The notes: a model not told the origin generated them from the sequence alone. Positions 8,055-16,469 are shown, counted from the first letter of the stretch. The stretch: 28,997 bases of DNA from Candidatus Baldrarchaeota archaeon (GCA_030587435.1 JAUQZC010000128.1:1-28997), one strand, 5' to 3'. Translations and numbers: made by a program.

Positions 8055-8591
8055 TTATCTTCCTTTCCTTAGATACCATCCTCTGTCAAGAATGTTTTTA
8101 ATTATTGTTTTTGGCTGTTCCGTAAGTTTATCCGAGAACTTACTTATCATACCTAGGCCTAGTGGTTCATAAAATTTGTTAAAAACAATAACTTTACTTC
8201 CAATCTGGACTAGCGAACCAACTTTAATGATAGATTCTTCTAAGATATCACGACCATAAAGAAAAAGTTGTTCACCCTTTTCGGATACAACGACCCCCCT
8301 TTCTCTACTATACTTAGAAATTAGCCACAACCCCTCTAAACTAATCTTAAATTCACCATTTATCTCTCCAAAAAATAATCCCAAATAATAAGGCATTCTT
8401 ACTTTTTTGGTTTTATCTAAAATATTGCAAACCTCCACTGGTACCAAAAATACTTCCTTGATCCTTCCTTCCCCAACAACCACAATTCTTCCCGATGTAA
8501 TTTTTTTGTAAATATTTTTCCCAGCCCACTCATTAAGGGCCTTCTCTATTTTTACAATTTCCTTCTTAGTAGCCTTCCTAAATATTATCAT
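8055..8591 (-). CDS. PUA-like RNA-binding protein paired with the m5C methyltransferase
   Basis: The 178-residue protein resembles the PUA-like C-terminal domain of RsmF/NSUN rRNA methyltransferases (COG3270-type) expressed as a separate protein. Support comes from the C-terminal NILDRGWYLRKGR stretch and the N-terminal FRKATKKEIVKIEKALNEW segment. The likely role is RNA recognition or ribosome biogenesis together with the upstream enzyme. Its ATG at 8591 lies inside the 3' end of the methyltransferase gene (14-base overlap), and GGGAGGAG precedes it, so the two are translationally coupled. A Nip7-like assignment is an alternative. Confidence 0.8.
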   Translation of the reverse strand: MIIFRKATKKEIVKIEKALNEWAGKNIYKKITSGRIVVVGEGRIKEVFLVPVEVCNILDKTKKVRMPYYLGLFFGEINGEFKISLEGLWLISKYSRERGVVVSEKGEQLFLYGRDILEESIIKVGSLVQIGSKVIVFNKFYEPLGLGMISKFSDKLTEQPKTIIKNILDRGWYLRKGR

Positions 8592-9558
8592 TTAACTCCT
8601 CCCTTAATCTTAATTTACATATGAAAAAACCTTCTGTTCCATGAATATGAGGGTAAAACCTCCTAGCCTCACGTATCTCGTCTCTAACTTTACATCCAAA
8701 AAATTCGGTAAAACCAGGTAATCCATCTTTTAAATCCATCTTTTCTATGGATAGTGGGAACCTTTCTAACACGCGGTGAATTACAAGTTCATTTTCCTCG
8801 GGAGCAATACTACAGGTAGAGTAAACCAGAATCCCTCCTTTTTTTAAACACTTTAATAAGGCAGTTAACATAGAAAATTGTAAAGTTGAGCAATATTTTA
8901 TGTCTTCAATTAATCTACTCTTTTTACGAGATCTATCAATAGGAATTAGCCCTTCTCCAGTACAGGGTGCATCTAAAAGAATTTTATCAGCCTTTATGCC
9001 AAACTTTGGCAAATCTCTCGCATCCATTCTGTAAGCAATAACATTTTCAACTCCAAGCCTAGATAAATTGGACCTTAAAGACTTCATACGTTCCCTACTA
9101 ATGTCAACAGCCAAAATAACACCCTTATTCTTCATTAACTGAGCCATTTGACTAGTCTTTCCCCCAGGAGCAGCAGCTGCATCAATGACGATTTCTCCGG
9201 GTTTAGGATCTAAAGCATGAACTGGTAAAAGCGATCCCATACCCCTATGAACATAATAGTAACCCAACAGATATTCTGTAGTAGAACCAAGTGAAAAAGG
9301 AGACTTAACAACTTGGAAAGCATAATCAATCCATGGAACTTTCCTTAATACAAACCCCTTCTTGACGAGTCTATTCCTCAGCGATTCAACACTTATTTTT
9401 AAGGTGTTACATCTAATTACCGGATTTAGTCCTTTCTCGTTAGCTTCTAAAAATTCAATGGTCCCCTCCTCACCGAAAAGCTCAAGATATCTTTCTATCA
9501 TGTAGACATGATAACCGTATTTTTCAGCTAATTTCTTGGCTAACTCTCCAACGTCCAA
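8578..9558 (-). CDS. NSUN/RsmB-RsmF family RNA cytosine-5 methyltransferase
   Basis: The 326-residue enzyme transfers a methyl group from SAM to C5 of cytosine in rRNA or tRNA. The SAM-binding motif I is AAAAPGGKTSQMA near residues 127-140, motif IV is DAPCTGEG (C199), and the catalytic cysteine is in YSTCS (C249). The N-terminal part (about 1-100) is the RNA-binding ferredoxin-like region with RCNTLKI. The start is TTG at 9558 after GGTGAA. It is followed by an overlapping separate PUA-like gene, so this pair mirrors the fused bacterial RsmF layout. The exact target site cannot be read from the sequence. Confidence 0.94.
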   Translation of the reverse strand: MDVGELAKKLAEKYGYHVYMIERYLELFGEEGTIEFLEANEKGLNPVIRCNTLKISVESLRNRLVKKGFVLRKVPWIDYAFQVVKSPFSLGSTTEYLLGYYYVHRGMGSLLPVHALDPKPGEIVIDAAAAPGGKTSQMAQLMKNKGVILAVDISRERMKSLRSNLSRLGVENVIAYRMDARDLPKFGIKADKILLDAPCTGEGLIPIDRSRKKSRLIEDIKYCSTLQFSMLTALLKCLKKGGILVYSTCSIAPEENELVIHRVLERFPLSIEKMDLKDGLPGFTEFFGCKVRDEIREARRFYPHIHGTEGFFICKLRLREELNDNI

Positions 9559-9782
9559 AGCAAATTCACCAGTTTTTGGTAAATACTTATTATAGAGAAA
9601 TTAACTGCTTTAAGAAATATCATAAACTTATATCTTTAATGCATTCTATGGAAAGTTTTGACTTAAATTTTTATAAAGTAACACGAATGAAAATTTAAGT
9701 TTCCAGTATTTCTAGAATATCCTTTTAAGAAATATCGTTGTCTACCTGTCCTTTTGGGTTCAGCGTAACCAATCAACATCGG

Positions 9783-10457
9783 TTAATCACTGAAGATGTT
9801 TAAAAGTCTATACGCTGTTTTCGCATCTTTCTCAATATCGACTATTGCTACATAGCCATTTATCGAAGCACCAGGATTTATAATGGGCACCCCATTTAGC
9901 TTGTCAATCCCCCTTCCTTCGTGAATATGCCCATGAATCCCCATTAAAGGTCTATATTTTAAAATAAATTCTCTAACAGATTTACTACCAACATGAAGGC
10001 CAGCAAAAGTGAGATCAAGAGCAGTATTGTTTGGAGGATCATGAGAAACCAAAACTATGCGATTAAAATCCTTAACTCCGCTCACAGCATTTCTCAGCAA
10101 ATTCCATATTTCATTTTCATCCAGCTCAAAAGGAGTGTTAAAAGGAGTAGTAGAAGAACCACCCACACCAATAAAACCAACATCATCCATATAGATTAAC
10201 TTACCATGAATACAAACGGCACCTTCAACTTTAACATGAACAAGTTCACGAGGATCGCAATTACCTGGGACATACAACGTTTTCAAACCACTTTTAGAGA
10301 ACATTCTTAAAACTTCGATACCCTCGTCAACGGTTCCAAAATCGGTCAAATCACCGCAAAAGACTATGAATTCGCATCGAAGTTTCCGAGCATAGGATGT
10401 GATTTTTGGAACCAGACTGATATTTCCGTGGAGGTCAGAAACAGCGCAAAACCTCAT
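9783..10457 (-). CDS. Calcineurin-like metallophosphoesterase
   Basis: The 224-residue protein shows the ordered metal-ligand motifs of this superfamily: SDLHGN (D8, H10), GDLTD, GNCD, SHDPP and GHIHEG, ending with NPGAS. It belongs to the predicted Icc-related phosphoesterases found in many archaea; the substrate is unknown and could be a cyclic nucleotide, a nucleotide or another phosphodiester. The ATG at 10457 is preceded by GGTGATG. It is a single gene, divergent from fae-hps, with 280 bp between the two starts. Confidence 0.92.
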   Translation of the reverse strand: MRFCAVSDLHGNISLVPKITSYARKLRCEFIVFCGDLTDFGTVDEGIEVLRMFSKSGLKTLYVPGNCDPRELVHVKVEGAVCIHGKLIYMDDVGFIGVGGSSTTPFNTPFELDENEIWNLLRNAVSGVKDFNRIVLVSHDPPNNTALDLTFAGLHVGSKSVREFILKYRPLMGIHGHIHEGRGIDKLNGVPIINPGASINGYVAIVDIEKDAKTAYRLLNIFSD

Positions 10458-10551
10458 GTCAACATCACCAATACACTCGTGTGATAAATTTTAACCAAAG
10501 ATCGCATTTACAAATAATAATGTTACTATAAACGGATACTCTTTAAACCGT

Positions 10552-10561
10552 GCAGTACTGC
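10552..10561. promoter_or_regulatory. Perfect 10-base palindrome upstream of fae-hps
   Basis: GCAGTACTGC is a perfect palindrome in the 280-bp spacer between the metallophosphoesterase and fae-hps, about 180 bases before the fae-hps start. A related sequence (ACTGCACAGTGCA) occurs upstream of S19. It may be an operator, but a short palindrome can arise by chance. Confidence 0.3.
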
Positions 10562-10737
10562 GCTAAATAAAATGAAAACAGAAGTCTATTAATTTTTACG
10601 CTTATTAGATGCCAATAATAGCTAGCTGAGCTGATATCAAAGGTCAAATAATGATTTTTAATGTTTTAAATAAAGGTTCGAAATTAGTAAAATTTTAAAC
10701 TAAGAAATTCGTTGTATGAATTGCTGCCGAAAAACCC

Positions 10738-11958
10738 GTGGAGGCTTATAGTTTGACTTATCTTATTGGTGAGGCCCTTGTCGGAAAAGATGAAGAAATA
10801 GCACATATAGAGTTAATAATCGGGGAGAGAGATGGACCGGTAGGTAAAGCATTTGTAGAAGCATTTGCAAACCCCAAATACGGACACACCCCATTGTTAG
10901 CGGTTATCAGACCGAATCTACCAGCAAAGCCTTGGACACTAATAGTTCCAAAAGTAACTATAAAAAACATGGAACAAGCAGACAAAATATTTGGACCAGC
11001 TCAATCCGCAGTTGCAAAAGCAATCGCTGATGCCGTGGAAGAAGGCATTATACCAATGGACAAATTAGACGAATGGGTGATAATTGTAAGCGTATTCATA
11101 CATCCAAAAGCAAAGGATGACAGAAAAATCTATAACTACAATTATAGCGCTACAAAGCTTGCTCTTAAGAGGGCCCTAACAAATTACCCATCTTGGGAGA
11201 AAATCGCATATGACAAGGATAGGGCGGTGCATCCAATTATAGGTTATAGAATGAATCATCGGCTTTGGAGACCACCATATCTACAAATAGCTCTGGACAT
11301 ACCAGACATAGAAAAAACAATTCAAATTATCAAACAAGTACCGAAAAGCGACAGAATTATCCTAGAAGTCGGAACACCACTAATTAAGAAATACGGAACC
11401 AAAGTAATAAGGGATATACGAGAAGTAGCTAAAAACAAGTTTATAATAGCAGATTTAAAAACATTGGATGTCAGCCAAGTAGAAGTTGATATAGCTTTTG
11501 AAGAAACAGCAGACGCCGCCGTAGCAAGTGGATTAGCAGCAACAGAGTCCTTGGATAAGTTTGTTTACGAAGCAAAAAGACTAGGGATATATGCCTTCAT
11601 AGATATGATGTACGTGGAAAATCCTCTAGAAAAACTAAAAACATTAAAACAACCGCCAGATGTAGTAGTATTACACAGAGCAATAGATGTAGAAACAAAA
11701 GAAGACTTAAGATGGACTTGGATTAAAAAAATAAAAGAGGAATATCAAGGAAAAATACTTATAGCAGTAGCAGGAGGTATAACGCCACAAACAGTTCCAG
11801 AAGCCCTAAAAAACGGAGCAGACATCTTAATAGTGGGAAGATATATAACTCAAAGCAAAGATGTTGAAAGATCCACAAGAGAGTTCTTACTCAAAATAGC
11901 AGAACACACACCAAAAGAACCAGGGGACATAGATCTCTTCAGAGTTCATGTAGAGTAA
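10738..11958 (+). CDS. fae-hps: Bifunctional formaldehyde-activating enzyme / 3-hexulose-6-phosphate synthase
   Basis: The 406-residue protein is a fusion. Residues about 1-165 are Fae, which condenses formaldehyde with tetrahydromethanopterin; the conserved active-site histidine is H23 in IAHIELIIG, and the block [12 protein letters not shown] with [16 protein letters not shown] follows. Residues about 170-390 are HPS, an orotidine-decarboxylase-fold barrel, with [26 protein letters not shown] and [17 protein letters not shown] interconverts formaldehyde plus ribulose 5-phosphate with hexulose 6-phosphate. In archaea it commonly runs toward ribulose 5-phosphate for pentose supply, and the Fae domain captures the formaldehyde. 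The start is GTG at 10738, with no strong ribosome binding site. No separate hexuloisomerase gene is in the window. Confidence 0.97.
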   Translation: MEAYSLTYLIGEALVGKDEEIAHIELIIGERDGPVGKAFVEAFANPKYGHTPLLAVIRPNLPAKPWTLIVPKVTIKNMEQADKIFGPAQSAVAKAIADAVEEGIIPMDKLDEWVIIVSVFIHPKAKDDRKIYNYNYSATKLALKRALTNYPSWEKIAYDKDRAVHPIIGYRMNHRLWRPPYLQIALDIPDIEKTIQIIKQVPKSDRIILEVGTPLIKKYGTKVIRDIREVAKNKFIIADLKTLDVSQVEVDIAFEETADAAVASGLAATESLDKFVYEAKRLGIYAFIDMMYVENPLEKLKTLKQPPDVVVLHRAIDVETKEDLRWTWIKKIKEEYQGKILIAVAGGITPQTVPEALKNGADILIVGRYITQSKDVERSTREFLLKIAEHTPKEPGDIDLFRVHVE

Positions 11959-12018
11959 TAAAATTATCTTCACGGAAACATAGCAAAACTTAATAAACCG
12001 ATGCGTTCTTCACTTTAC

Positions 12019-12029
12019 TGCACAGTGCA
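12019..12029. promoter_or_regulatory. Palindrome just upstream of the S19 promoter
   Basis: TGCAC-A-GTGCA is an 11-base odd palindrome ending 16 bases before the S19 TATA box. Its position is right for a transcription factor contacting the promoter, but no known operator is recognised. Confidence 0.3.
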
Positions 12030-12044
12030 AAAAGATAAAAAACG

Positions 12045-12053
12045 TTTATATAA
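12045..12053 (+). promoter_or_regulatory. TATA box for S19
   Basis: TTTATATAA is a strong archaeal TATA match. Transcription would start near 12075, giving a leader of about 30 bases to the preferred ATG at 12105. It indicates that S19 now has its own promoter rather than being read from an upstream L2 gene. Confidence 0.6.
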
Positions 12054-12104
12054 TGATCTAAATTCACATAACAAGAAGTAACAAAAGATATGAGAGTGAC
12101 GAAA

Positions 12105-12512
12105 ATGCCGAAGAAATTTACATACAGAGGATATACCCTAGAAGAACTACAAAAAATGTCAATGGACCAGTTTATCAACCTACTGCCAGCAAGACAACGC
12201 CGATCTCTATTACGCGGCTTAACACCACAACAAAGAATCCTACTAGAAAAAATAAGAAAGGTTAAACGTCTACAACAAAAAACCAAAAAGAAAATAGTAA
12301 TACGGACACACGTCAGAGATATGATTATACTACCGGAGATGGTAGGATTAACAATAGCCGTTTACAATGGAAAGGAATTTATTCCAGTAGAAATAAAACC
12401 AGAAATGATCGGCCACTTTCTAGGAGAATTTTCACCAACATGTGTACGCGTTGAACACGGAGCACCAGGAATAGGAGCCACACGATCCTCTATGTATGTT
12501 CCACTGAAGTAA
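12105..12512 (+). CDS. rps19: 30S ribosomal protein S19 (uS19), isolated from its usual operon
   Basis: The 135-residue protein is the archaeal S19 at the head of the small subunit. It has the archaeal N-terminus [14 protein letters not shown], then [18 protein letters not shown], and the conserved C-terminal half with [11 protein letters not shown] and the basic tail. The ATG at 12105 gives [11 protein letters not shown] as in homologues; an ATG at 12090 would add five residues without a better ribosome binding site. Normally S19 sits between L2 and L22. Here fae-hps precedes it, and L22 lies about 4 kb away in the opposite orientation, which marks a rearrangement junction just after this gene. 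Confidence 0.96.
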   Translation: MPKKFTYRGYTLEELQKMSMDQFINLLPARQRRSLLRGLTPQQRILLEKIRKVKRLQQKTKKKIVIRTHVRDMIILPEMVGLTIAVYNGKEFIPVEIKPEMIGHFLGEFSPTCVRVEHGAPGIGATRSSMYVPLK

Positions 12513-12556
12513 ACCAATAATTAACTAAAACTACAAAACTATAATTTTGCCTACTA

Positions 12557-12823
12557 TTATTCTTCTACTAGGAAACCGTGTTCTTTCAATCGTTGATATA
12601 TTTTTCTAAATCCATCGCAGTTTTTCCAATCTGCTTTATATACGCATTCCCGACAGACCTTTTGGATGCTGTTCATTCTGTACAGCCCAAAAATGCTATT
12701 TATTGCGCCATAAACATTTAGAAAAAGGAAAACTCTCAAAATGATGTGAACTTTTAGAGTAAAAATTCCAATAAATATGAAACCAAACCCTGCTCCTAAA
12801 CCTATTTTTGCTAATAACCTCAA
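12557..12823 (-). CDS. C-terminal part of a frameshifted membrane protein with CxxC tail
   Basis: The open frame of 88 residues has two hydrophobic helices (about residues 5-24 and 26-46) and a soluble tail with cysteines in KVCRECVYKADWKNCDGF. A TTG at 12823 is the only plausible start, and it lacks a good ribosome binding site. The same frame stays open upstream to about 12901 with further helix-like sequence (VGIALISINIVNIL), so this looks like the back half of a gene whose front half is read in another frame at 12880-13068. Taken alone it would be a two-helix membrane protein of unknown function. Confidence 0.55.
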   Translation of the reverse strand: MRLLAKIGLGAGFGFIFIGIFTLKVHIILRVFLFLNVYGAINSIFGLYRMNSIQKVCRECVYKADWKNCDGFRKIYQRLKEHGFLVEE

Positions 12824-12879
12824 AAATGTGATTTGCCTTGTTTTACATAATATATTAACGATATTTATAGAAATCAGAG

Positions 12880-13068
12880 CTATACCGACAGTATGTACGT
12901 CTTACATGACAAACTGGTCGAGAAAAACGAAGAAAAAAGCAGTACTGTAGCTAAAAATATTGGGATATCAAGTAAGCACCCCTTGCATAATTTTATATTC
13001 CCAAAAACAAAATAGTGGCTTCTAAAATACTTACAGTCGAGGTGATGCGAGAGAAGAAAAGGATCCAA
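12880..13068 (-). pseudogene. N-terminal part of the frameshifted HHxxC/CxGC membrane protein
   Basis: Reading from TTG at 13068 gives 62 residues. A cytoplasmic head has paired histidines and cysteines (SHHLDCKYFRSHYF, then KLCKGC), followed by one membrane helix (DIPIFLATVLLFSSFF) and a stop at 12880. The HHxxC...H...CxGC head before membrane helices resembles small archaeal membrane proteins I have seen whose tails carry CxxC, but I cannot name the family. The matching tail lies directly downstream in the other frame (12557-12901). A single indel between 12901 and 12883 would join them into one protein of about 165 residues. This is either a recent pseudogene or a sequence error. Confidence 0.5.
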
Positions 13069-13172
13069 GTCTCTACAGAAAGTACGCAAGTGTCTGAGAA
13101 TTCTCCTAAACTTTAACTTCAGAAAACGTCGCCCCCTAGAATATAAAATAAATAAAAAGCAAAATGGATTTG

Positions 13173-13520
13173 TTAAATGCTGCCACCTATAAATGGTATA
13201 CCCCATCCTATGAACAAAGCTACACCGAGGGCGATTACTAAGGGTATTAATCCTGCAAGTAACCAAGCAAGGATTGCTTGTCCCCATCCCACTTCATGCC
13301 TCGTTTTTATAAAGTACCACTGCAAAATACATCCAAGACATGGTATTACGCTGACAATTGCCATAAGAAGCACTGTAACAAACACCCTGCCAAAATCTGT
13401 TTCTGGAGCACCTACCACCTTTAATCCTACCGATAGAAAAACGGAGCCTATTATCAATGTTAGTATAAAAACTAGTATAATTAAACCAACTAGTCCACCT
13501 AGCGCTAACATTTGAAACAT
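13173..13520 (-). CDS. Small three-helix membrane protein of unknown function
   Basis: The 115-residue protein is very hydrophobic, with helices near residues 8-34, 45-68 and 81-110. Between helices two and three is a short polar segment (QWYFIKTRHEVGWGQA). Cysteines occur in VIPCLGCILQWYF. I do not recognise a named family, though glycine-rich archaeal membrane proteins of this size are common. The ATG at 13520 has a strong GGAGGT site upstream. A TATA-like CTAAATAG (minus strand, 13554-13561) could serve as promoter. It lies inside the inverted block between the ribosomal genes. Confidence 0.7.
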   Translation of the reverse strand: MFQMLALGGLVGLIILVFILTLIIGSVFLSVGLKVVGAPETDFGRVFVTVLLMAIVSVIPCLGCILQWYFIKTRHEVGWGQAILAWLLAGLIPLVIALGVALFIGWGIPFIGGSI

Positions 13521-13671
13521 TCTTTATACCTCCAAACGGTATATACTCCCTACCTATTTAGAGGAGCCTTGTATAAAAACTTGTAGTGTATTGTAATATC
13601 AATATACAAATTCTAAAGTAGAAAAAGTAGAATAGATGGTCTTACCTTAAACTTTTCTCGAAAACGTGATT

Positions 13672-14784
13672 TTATTTTCTTTTTTCTATTATTGCTAAAA
13701 GTTTTTGTAATGTTTTTTGTTTAGTTCCTTTTCTTTCAAGTTCTTTTTTAAGTTTCTCTATAAGTTCTATTTTCAGTGGATCTACATTTCTTAGAAAGGC
13801 AAGATATAGCGTTGTCATATCTCCTATAAACATTGTCGAAAACATCTTCTCTAAAGTGCTTTTCCCTCTAGCCCATATCTCTAAAACTTTTGTAGCACCC
13901 CTTTCCGAAAGCAAGTTCTTTAATATTTCTATTCTTGTTTTCACTTCTTCTCTTTCACCGTGATATCTGAGGAATATAACAGAAAACATATTGGATGCTA
14001 CGTGTTCCCATCCCATTATTTCGTTATGGTTCATTTCAGGTATTACACCATAAAACGCATGAACTTTGCTATTCTCATTTAACTGACACTTCATTCTATA
14101 GGCTATCGGATTTTGAATCCCTGAACCATAAATTATGGGTGTAGTATTTAATATCTGAACTGCAATTTTCTTTGCAGGATTTTCTTCTAGTGGAACTTCA
14201 GGTTTAATCTGTTCACGGACTTGCTGTAAAACTTCAGCGGTTGATCTGATTTCCATACTTAAATTTTCTATTATTTCCGTTTTCTCGAGAAAAGACGCTA
14301 TTGGTATTGTCAAATAAATTATTGCTTCCCTCGGTTGGTAACCACTTGGAATACGTATGAATGGCAATCTAGCCTTTTGACAATATTCTTCTAATTTTCC
14401 ATTGCTTGTAACAGCCAATACCTGTGCTTTTCTTTCAAGAGCTTGCGAAAATACACTTAATGTCTCCTCCGTATTTCCAGAATAGCTAACTAAAACTACG
14501 AGGGTATTTTCGTCCACATAATTTGGCAATATATAATCCTTTACTGAAATAATTGGTATTTTTATCCTATCTTGAAGCCACGTAGCCACAATATCCCCAC
14601 TAATTCCCGAACCACCCATACCAGCTATAACGATGATTCGAGGCGAGGTGATTACTTCCGGTAGGTTTATCGGTTCTAACTTGTAAGCTTGTAAACAGGC
14701 TTCAGGATAACTCAAAACATTTGAAATTGCACGAGACTTATCCAACTTATATAAAACATCTACGTCATCTAAATCTATTTTCAT
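13672..14784 (-). CDS. Bifunctional phosphoglucose/phosphomannose isomerase
   Basis: The 370-residue protein is the archaeal/crenarchaeal-type PGI/PMI with two SIS domains. It interconverts glucose 6-phosphate, or mannose 6-phosphate, with fructose 6-phosphate in the cytoplasm. The first SIS domain has the phosphate loop IAGMGGSGISGD (residues 53-64) and VSYSGNTEETL (99-109). The central catalytic segment is GVIPEMNHNEIMGWE, matching the position of the family's active Glu/His, and the second SIS domain follows. The ATG at 14784 has only a weak GGTG site upstream. The gene sits 73 bp downstream of Rnp1 in the L22-S3-L29-Rnp1 direction and may be cotranscribed with ribosomal proteins. Confidence 0.94.
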   Translation of the reverse strand: MKIDLDDVDVLYKLDKSRAISNVLSYPEACLQAYKLEPINLPEVITSPRIIVIAGMGGSGISGDIVATWLQDRIKIPIISVKDYILPNYVDENTLVVLVSYSGNTEETLSVFSQALERKAQVLAVTSNGKLEEYCQKARLPFIRIPSGYQPREAIIYLTIPIASFLEKTEIIENLSMEIRSTAEVLQQVREQIKPEVPLEENPAKKIAVQILNTTPIIYGSGIQNPIAYRMKCQLNENSKVHAFYGVIPEMNHNEIMGWEHVASNMFSVIFLRYHGEREEVKTRIEILKNLLSERGATKVLEIWARGKSTLEKMFSTMFIGDMTTLYLAFLRNVDPLKIELIEKLKKELERKGTKQKTLQKLLAIIEKRK

Positions 14785-14857
14785 GCTACAACACCTTCTT
14801 CGAATAGATTAATTAAAATTTATTTTCCATGCGCACGATAGGAGCACAATTTAATAA

Positions 14858-15145
14858 TTACCATTTCTTTCTCGGTATTTTTTTAACTCTGTCTTGAGGT
14901 CTTCCAACGAGAACCTTACCATCTACTTTAACCGTTATGCCATCTGGAAGGAGAACGTAAAAAGTACATATAGCCTTTGGTATCCTTTTAATTTTTCCAT
15001 TTTTCGATAGAAAAAGTAAAGTTTTTTGCGTCTCATCTATTATTTTCCCTTCAAAGTTTATAAGTGTAGGATCGTTACTTTCAACAACTTTCGCGAAAAG
15101 TCCGATCAATTCATGCTGAATAATATTTTCAGGAGTAATCTTCAT
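14858..15145 (-). CDS. rnp1: Ribonuclease P protein component 1 (Rpp29 homologue)
   Basis: The 95-residue protein is the Sm-like-fold subunit of archaeal RNase P, which helps the catalytic RNA process tRNA 5' ends. Diagnostic stretches are HELIGLFAKVVES, GKIIDETQKTLLF and the end LVGRPQDRVKK. The ATG at 15145 gives MKITPENIIQHELIGL as in homologues. A GTG at 15154, two bases after the L29 stop, is a possible coupled start adding three residues. Its position after L29 is the standard archaeal order, except that no SUI1 gene lies between them here. Confidence 0.94.
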   Translation of the reverse strand: MKITPENIIQHELIGLFAKVVESNDPTLINFEGKIIDETQKTLLFLSKNGKIKRIPKAICTFYVLLPDGITVKVDGKVLVGRPQDRVKKIPRKKW

Positions 15146-15156
15146 GGAAAACACAA

Positions 15157-15357
15157 CTACTTTTCTTCTTCTTTCACTATAGTTATTAATCTAGCTATTG
15201 TTCTTTTTATTTCCCTTATACGTCCTGGATTTTCTATCGCGCCACCCATGGCTTTCATTGCCATAAGACGCATCAACTCAGTCTTTAGTTCTTCTAATCG
15301 TTTCCTACGTTGATCAGGAGGCATTTTTCTTATTTCACTTGCTCTTAAAATAGCCAT
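15157..15357 (-). CDS. rpl29: 50S ribosomal protein L29 (uL29)
   Basis: The 66-residue helical hairpin protein sits near the peptide exit tunnel and is part of the docking site for nascent-chain factors. The archaeal pattern is plain: LRASEIRKMPPDQRRKRLEEL, then MRLMAMKAMGG and NPGRIREIKRTIARL. The ATG at 15357 overlaps the S3 stop codon by one base, so translation is coupled. It lies in the minus-strand L22-S3-L29-Rnp1 block. Confidence 0.96.
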   Translation of the reverse strand: MAILRASEIRKMPPDQRRKRLEELKTELMRLMAMKAMGGAIENPGRIREIKRTIARLITIVKEEEK

Positions 15358-15995
15358 TATGATTCCTCCTCAACACCTTCTTCTTCCTTAATTTCAATTT
15401 CTTTCTCTTTTATCTTTACGTGGTCAGGCAATTCTGCATCTGGGCGCATAATCTTCACATGTATTCCCATAACTCCAGGTTTCAATAACACATGTGTCAC
15501 CGCTTCATCAACAAACTTTTCTGCTGGTTCACCTGTTTTTGCTATATATCCTGCTGTGAATTTTCTATATTTTGCTCTTTGACTCACCAATTTTCCTCTT
15601 ATAATGATTTCTGCACCTCTAGCACCCGCTTCCATTATTCTCCGCAATGCAAAATACGCCGCTCGTCTGAAATGTACCCCCCTTTGAAGTGCCGCCGCTA
15701 TTCTTGCTGCTACAACTTTTGCACTTAGATCAGGATCTTCTACTTCCTCCACTTCAATCTGTGGATTTTCTATTCCAAATCGTTCCTCTAAGATTTGTGT
15801 AAGCTCTCTTATGTTATGTCCTCCTCTTCCAATTATAAGTCCTGGTCGGGCTGCGTAAATTACGACTCTAGTTCTTATTGGAGTTTTAAATAATTCTACA
15901 CCAGCATATCCTGCTCTTTTCAACTCTTTCTCAAGAAATTCATCAATTGCTGCTCTTTTCAACCCCTCTTGAATAAATACATTTTTTAGAGGCAT
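15357..15995 (-). CDS. rps3: 30S ribosomal protein S3 (uS3)
   Basis: The 212-residue protein lines the mRNA entry channel. Its N-terminal KH domain has the GxxG loop in LIIGRGGHNIREL (residues 53-65), and the C-terminal S3 domain contains RAAYFALRRIMEAGARGAEI and GVMGIHVKIM. An acidic tail (EKEIEIKEEEGVEEES) is typical of archaeal forms. The ATG at 15995 follows the L22 stop by six bases. It is the second gene of the inverted ribosomal block. Confidence 0.97.
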   Translation of the reverse strand: MPLKNVFIQEGLKRAAIDEFLEKELKRAGYAGVELFKTPIRTRVVIYAARPGLIIGRGGHNIRELTQILEERFGIENPQIEVEEVEDPDLSAKVVAARIAAALQRGVHFRRAAYFALRRIMEAGARGAEIIIRGKLVSQRAKYRKFTAGYIAKTGEPAEKFVDEAVTHVLLKPGVMGIHVKIMRPDAELPDHVKIKEKEIEIKEEEGVEEES

Positions 15996-16001
15996 CCTAT
16001 G

Positions 16002-16469
16002 TCACCCCAGAAGTTCTTCAACAACAATTTCAACATGAGTGAGCTGTTGAAACTTTGGAGTTGAACGACCAAAGGCTCTCGGAATGTATCTCTTAATTTT
16101 TGGCCCCATCTGAGCTGCCGCGTGAATTATTTTACATCTTTCCGTGTCTAACCCTTTATAATCGGCATTATTTTCTACGTTTCTTAAGACTTCAAGAATT
16201 TCTTTCGCTGCTTTAACTGGGTATCTTCCTGATGGCCACTTTTGCAATTGTCTCCTATGTCCGACTTCTTTTTTATACCTCTTAAAGGGAACTGGTTTTT
16301 TTAATGCTATTACATCTTCTAGATATTCCATTGCATCTTTAAGCATCATTCCTTTTATTGTATGGCATACTTCCCTAGCTGCCTTTAATGATATACGTAA
16401 ATCCCTACCTGAAGCTTTTGCTGTCCTGTCTGGGTCCAAGTCCTTGATCGAATACTCCCATGTCGGCAC
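16002..16469 (-). CDS. rpl22: 50S ribosomal protein L22 (uL22)
   Basis: The 155-residue protein reaches into the exit tunnel with its long beta-hairpin. Family marks are DPDRTAKASGRDLRISLKAA, HRRQLQKWPSGRYPVKAAKEI and the tail THVEIVVEE. GTG at 16469 is chosen because it gives MPTWEYSI as in homologues, follows GAGGTGG by eight bases, and lies about 36 bases after a TATA box. The ATG at 16490 would leave only about 15 bases from the TATA centre. L22 heads the minus-strand block, divergent from S17, whereas it normally follows S19 in the same direction. Confidence 0.96.
   Translation of the reverse strand: MPTWEYSIKDLDPDRTAKASGRDLRISLKAAREVCHTIKGMMLKDAMEYLEDVIALKKPVPFKRYKKEVGHRRQLQKWPSGRYPVKAAKEILEVLRNVENNADYKGLDTERCKIIHAAAQMGPKIKRYIPRAFGRSTPKFQQLTHVEIVVEELLG

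Noticed and set aside
12883..12901. Programmed frameshifting to join the two halves of the membrane-protein gene
   Set aside because: The short interval where the shift must occur has no slippery heptamer or run of identical bases, so mutation or sequence error is more likely.
12893..13015. A 40-codon plus-strand open frame ending in TAG, with readthrough considered
   Set aside because: It lies antisense to the better-supported His/Cys membrane-protein fragment and has no ribosome binding site.
13069..13287. Upstream extension of the 12880 frame on the minus strand to a 135-codon open frame
   Set aside because: The extension overlaps the end of the 13173-13520 membrane-protein gene in another frame and has no protein-like composition. 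Only the part from 13068 looks coding.
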